Source: JAKACU01 sp021821185 (GTDB lineage: Bacteria > Bacillota > Bacilli > Alicyclobacillales > SLC66). From it: DNA of 15,934 nt. Location of the stretch: contig DAHWJX010000149.1 in assembly GCA_027343965.1 (NCBI GenBank), positions 1 through 15,934 of the forward strand. Direction: 5' to 3'. Both the position numbers and the translations under genes were made by a program. A model generated the notes under the pieces. That model was not told the DNA's origin. It did no database searches and saw only the letters and a list, made by a program, of their open reading frames with translations. How positions within the stretch are numbered: the stretch's first letter is position 1; each line of letters begins with the position of its first letter. Below are positions 15,607 through 15,934 of the stretch, one piece after another.

Positions 15607-15620
15607 CCGATGTTCTAAAT

Positions 15621-15649
15621 ATTATAGTCAACTCTATGATCGTTCGCAA
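15621..15649 (-). promoter_or_regulatory. leuS-dapF promoter
   Basis: On the minus strand: -35 TTGCGA (15644-15649), 17-base spacer, -10 TATAAT (15621-15626, a perfect match). Transcription should start near 15614. A direct repeat overlaps its -35 box. Confidence 0.8.
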
Positions 15650-15663
15650 CCAAGCGGCAACCA
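15646..15663. repeat. Short direct repeat over the leuS -35 box
   Basis: GCAACCA occurs twice (15646-15652 and 15657-15663) with an 11-base period, about one helical turn, overlapping the -35 box of the leuS promoter. It is flanked by TCGC and GCGA, which also form an inverted repeat. It could be a regulator site; chance is not excluded. Confidence 0.3.
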
Positions 15664-15708
15664 TGCGAGCACATCCCCCAACATTTGCATAATTAAAAAC
15701 ACTATAAC

Positions 15709-15741
15709 AAAACAGTCCCAAGTTATCTACTCGGGACTGTT
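15709..15741 (-). terminator. Intrinsic terminator of the tRNA genes
   Basis: On the minus strand AACAGTCCC and GGGACTGTT form a nine-base-pair stem, extended after one mismatch by three more pairs, and end in a short T-rich run (TTTTGTTAT). It lies 12 bases after the 3' end of tRNA-Ser and closes the tRNA transcript. Confidence 0.85.
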
Positions 15742-15752
15742 AAGAACTCTTA

Positions 15753-15846
15753 TGGCGGAGTGAGAGGGATTCGAACCCTCGATACACCTTTACAGTGTAT
15801 ACTCGCTTAGCAGGCGAGCGCCTTCGACCAACTCGGCCATCACTCC
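15753..15846 (-). tRNA. tRNA-Ser (anticodon GCT)
   Basis: A class II tRNA with acceptor stem GGAGTGA/TCACTCC, D arm GCCGAGTTGGTCGAAGGC, anticodon stem CTCGC/GCGAG around the loop CTGCTAA (anticodon GCT, reading AGC and AGU), a long variable arm with a TACAC/GTGTA stem, and T arm GAGGG-TTCGAAT-CCCTC. Discriminator G and an encoded CCA end (15753-15755) are present. Seven bases (a T-run on this strand) separate it from tRNA-Asn, so the two share a transcript. Confidence 0.97.
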
Positions 15847-15853
15847 AAAAAAA

Positions 15854-15928
15854 TGGCTCCCCGAGTAGGATTCGAACCTACGACCCTCCGGTTAACAGCC
15901 GGATGCTCTACCGCTGAGCTATCGAGGA
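15854..15928 (-). tRNA. tRNA-Asn (anticodon GTT)
   Basis: Cloverleaf with acceptor TCCTCGA/TCGGGGA (one G-U pair), D arm with AGCTCAGCGGTAGAGC, anticodon stem CCGGC/ACCGG region around the loop CTGTTAA (anticodon GTT), T arm GTAGG-TTCGAAT-CCTAC, discriminator G and encoded CCA (15854-15856). It lies at the window edge; its promoter, and possibly more tRNA genes, should be beyond it. Confidence 0.97.
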
Positions 15929-15934
15929 ATATGT

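Noticed and set aside
15551..15710. T-box riboswitch for leuS
   Set aside because: The space between the tRNA terminator and leuS is about 155 bases and the promoter leaves only about 65 bases of leader. The T-box consensus is not present upstream of the hairpin.
1..15934. Mobile element, prophage, CRISPR or defence island
   Set aside because: No transposase, integrase, repeat-spacer array or toxin-antitoxin pair was seen; every long frame fits a chromosomal housekeeping gene. The tRNA genes show no duplicated 3' end that would suggest an attachment site.

Overview
The window looks like chromosomal DNA of an endospore-forming Bacilli (Firmicutes) species. The reasons are a SpoVK-type sporulation AAA+ protein, strong AGGAGG-type ribosome binding sites, a MerR-family GlnR next to a Bacillus-type glutamine synthetase, a Firmicutes-type LexA box, and the gene order spoVK-hflX-ynbB-glnR-glnA known from Bacillus subtilis. 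Base composition is moderate, and TTG and GTG starts are common. An Alicyclobacillaceae-like host is a guess. No insertion sequence, prophage, CRISPR array or defence island is visible; this is a housekeeping region.

Layout from the right end, mostly on the minus strand. Two tRNA genes (Asn-GTT, then Ser-GCT) end in an intrinsic terminator (15709-15741). A sigma-A promoter (15621-15649) then drives leuS and dapF, but a terminator-like hairpin lies between promoter and leuS. After dapF a second hairpin (12193-12226) precedes a compact run: spoVK, a small GTPase of unknown role, hflX, ynbB, glnR, glnA. The spoVK/GTPase and hflX/ynbB pairs overlap and the other gaps are short, so the run is probably one transcript with an internal signal before glnR. 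It ends in a terminator shared with the convergent lexA gene.

lexA is on the plus strand and has a clear extended -10 promoter whose -35 overlaps a LexA box, so it is autoregulated. Divergent from it is a two-component system (OmpR-type regulator and sensor kinase, genes overlapping by 58 nt), followed by a divergent ribose-phosphate pyrophosphokinase and a GNAT acetyltransferase. At the left end a membrane-anchored DUF2140/YpmS-like protein (plus) is divergent from an RluA-family pseudouridine synthase (minus).

Functionally the window joins translation (tRNAs, LeuS, HflX ribosome rescue, pseudouridine synthase), peptidoglycan/lysine precursor synthesis (DapF), nitrogen assimilation (GlnR/GlnA), nucleotide precursor supply (Prs), the SOS response (LexA), signal sensing and sporulation. 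No wholly new system is evident. The points most worth attention are an HflX whose guanine-specificity motifs are degraded, the uncharacterised GTPase overlapping spoVK, a divergent Prs, an unusual operator-like palindrome before glnR, and a promoter-proximal terminator in front of leuS where Firmicutes often have a T-box. No stretch above 300 bases lacks a gene; the longest gaps are about 195 bases (lexA/regulator) and 200 bases (leuS/tRNA), both described below.
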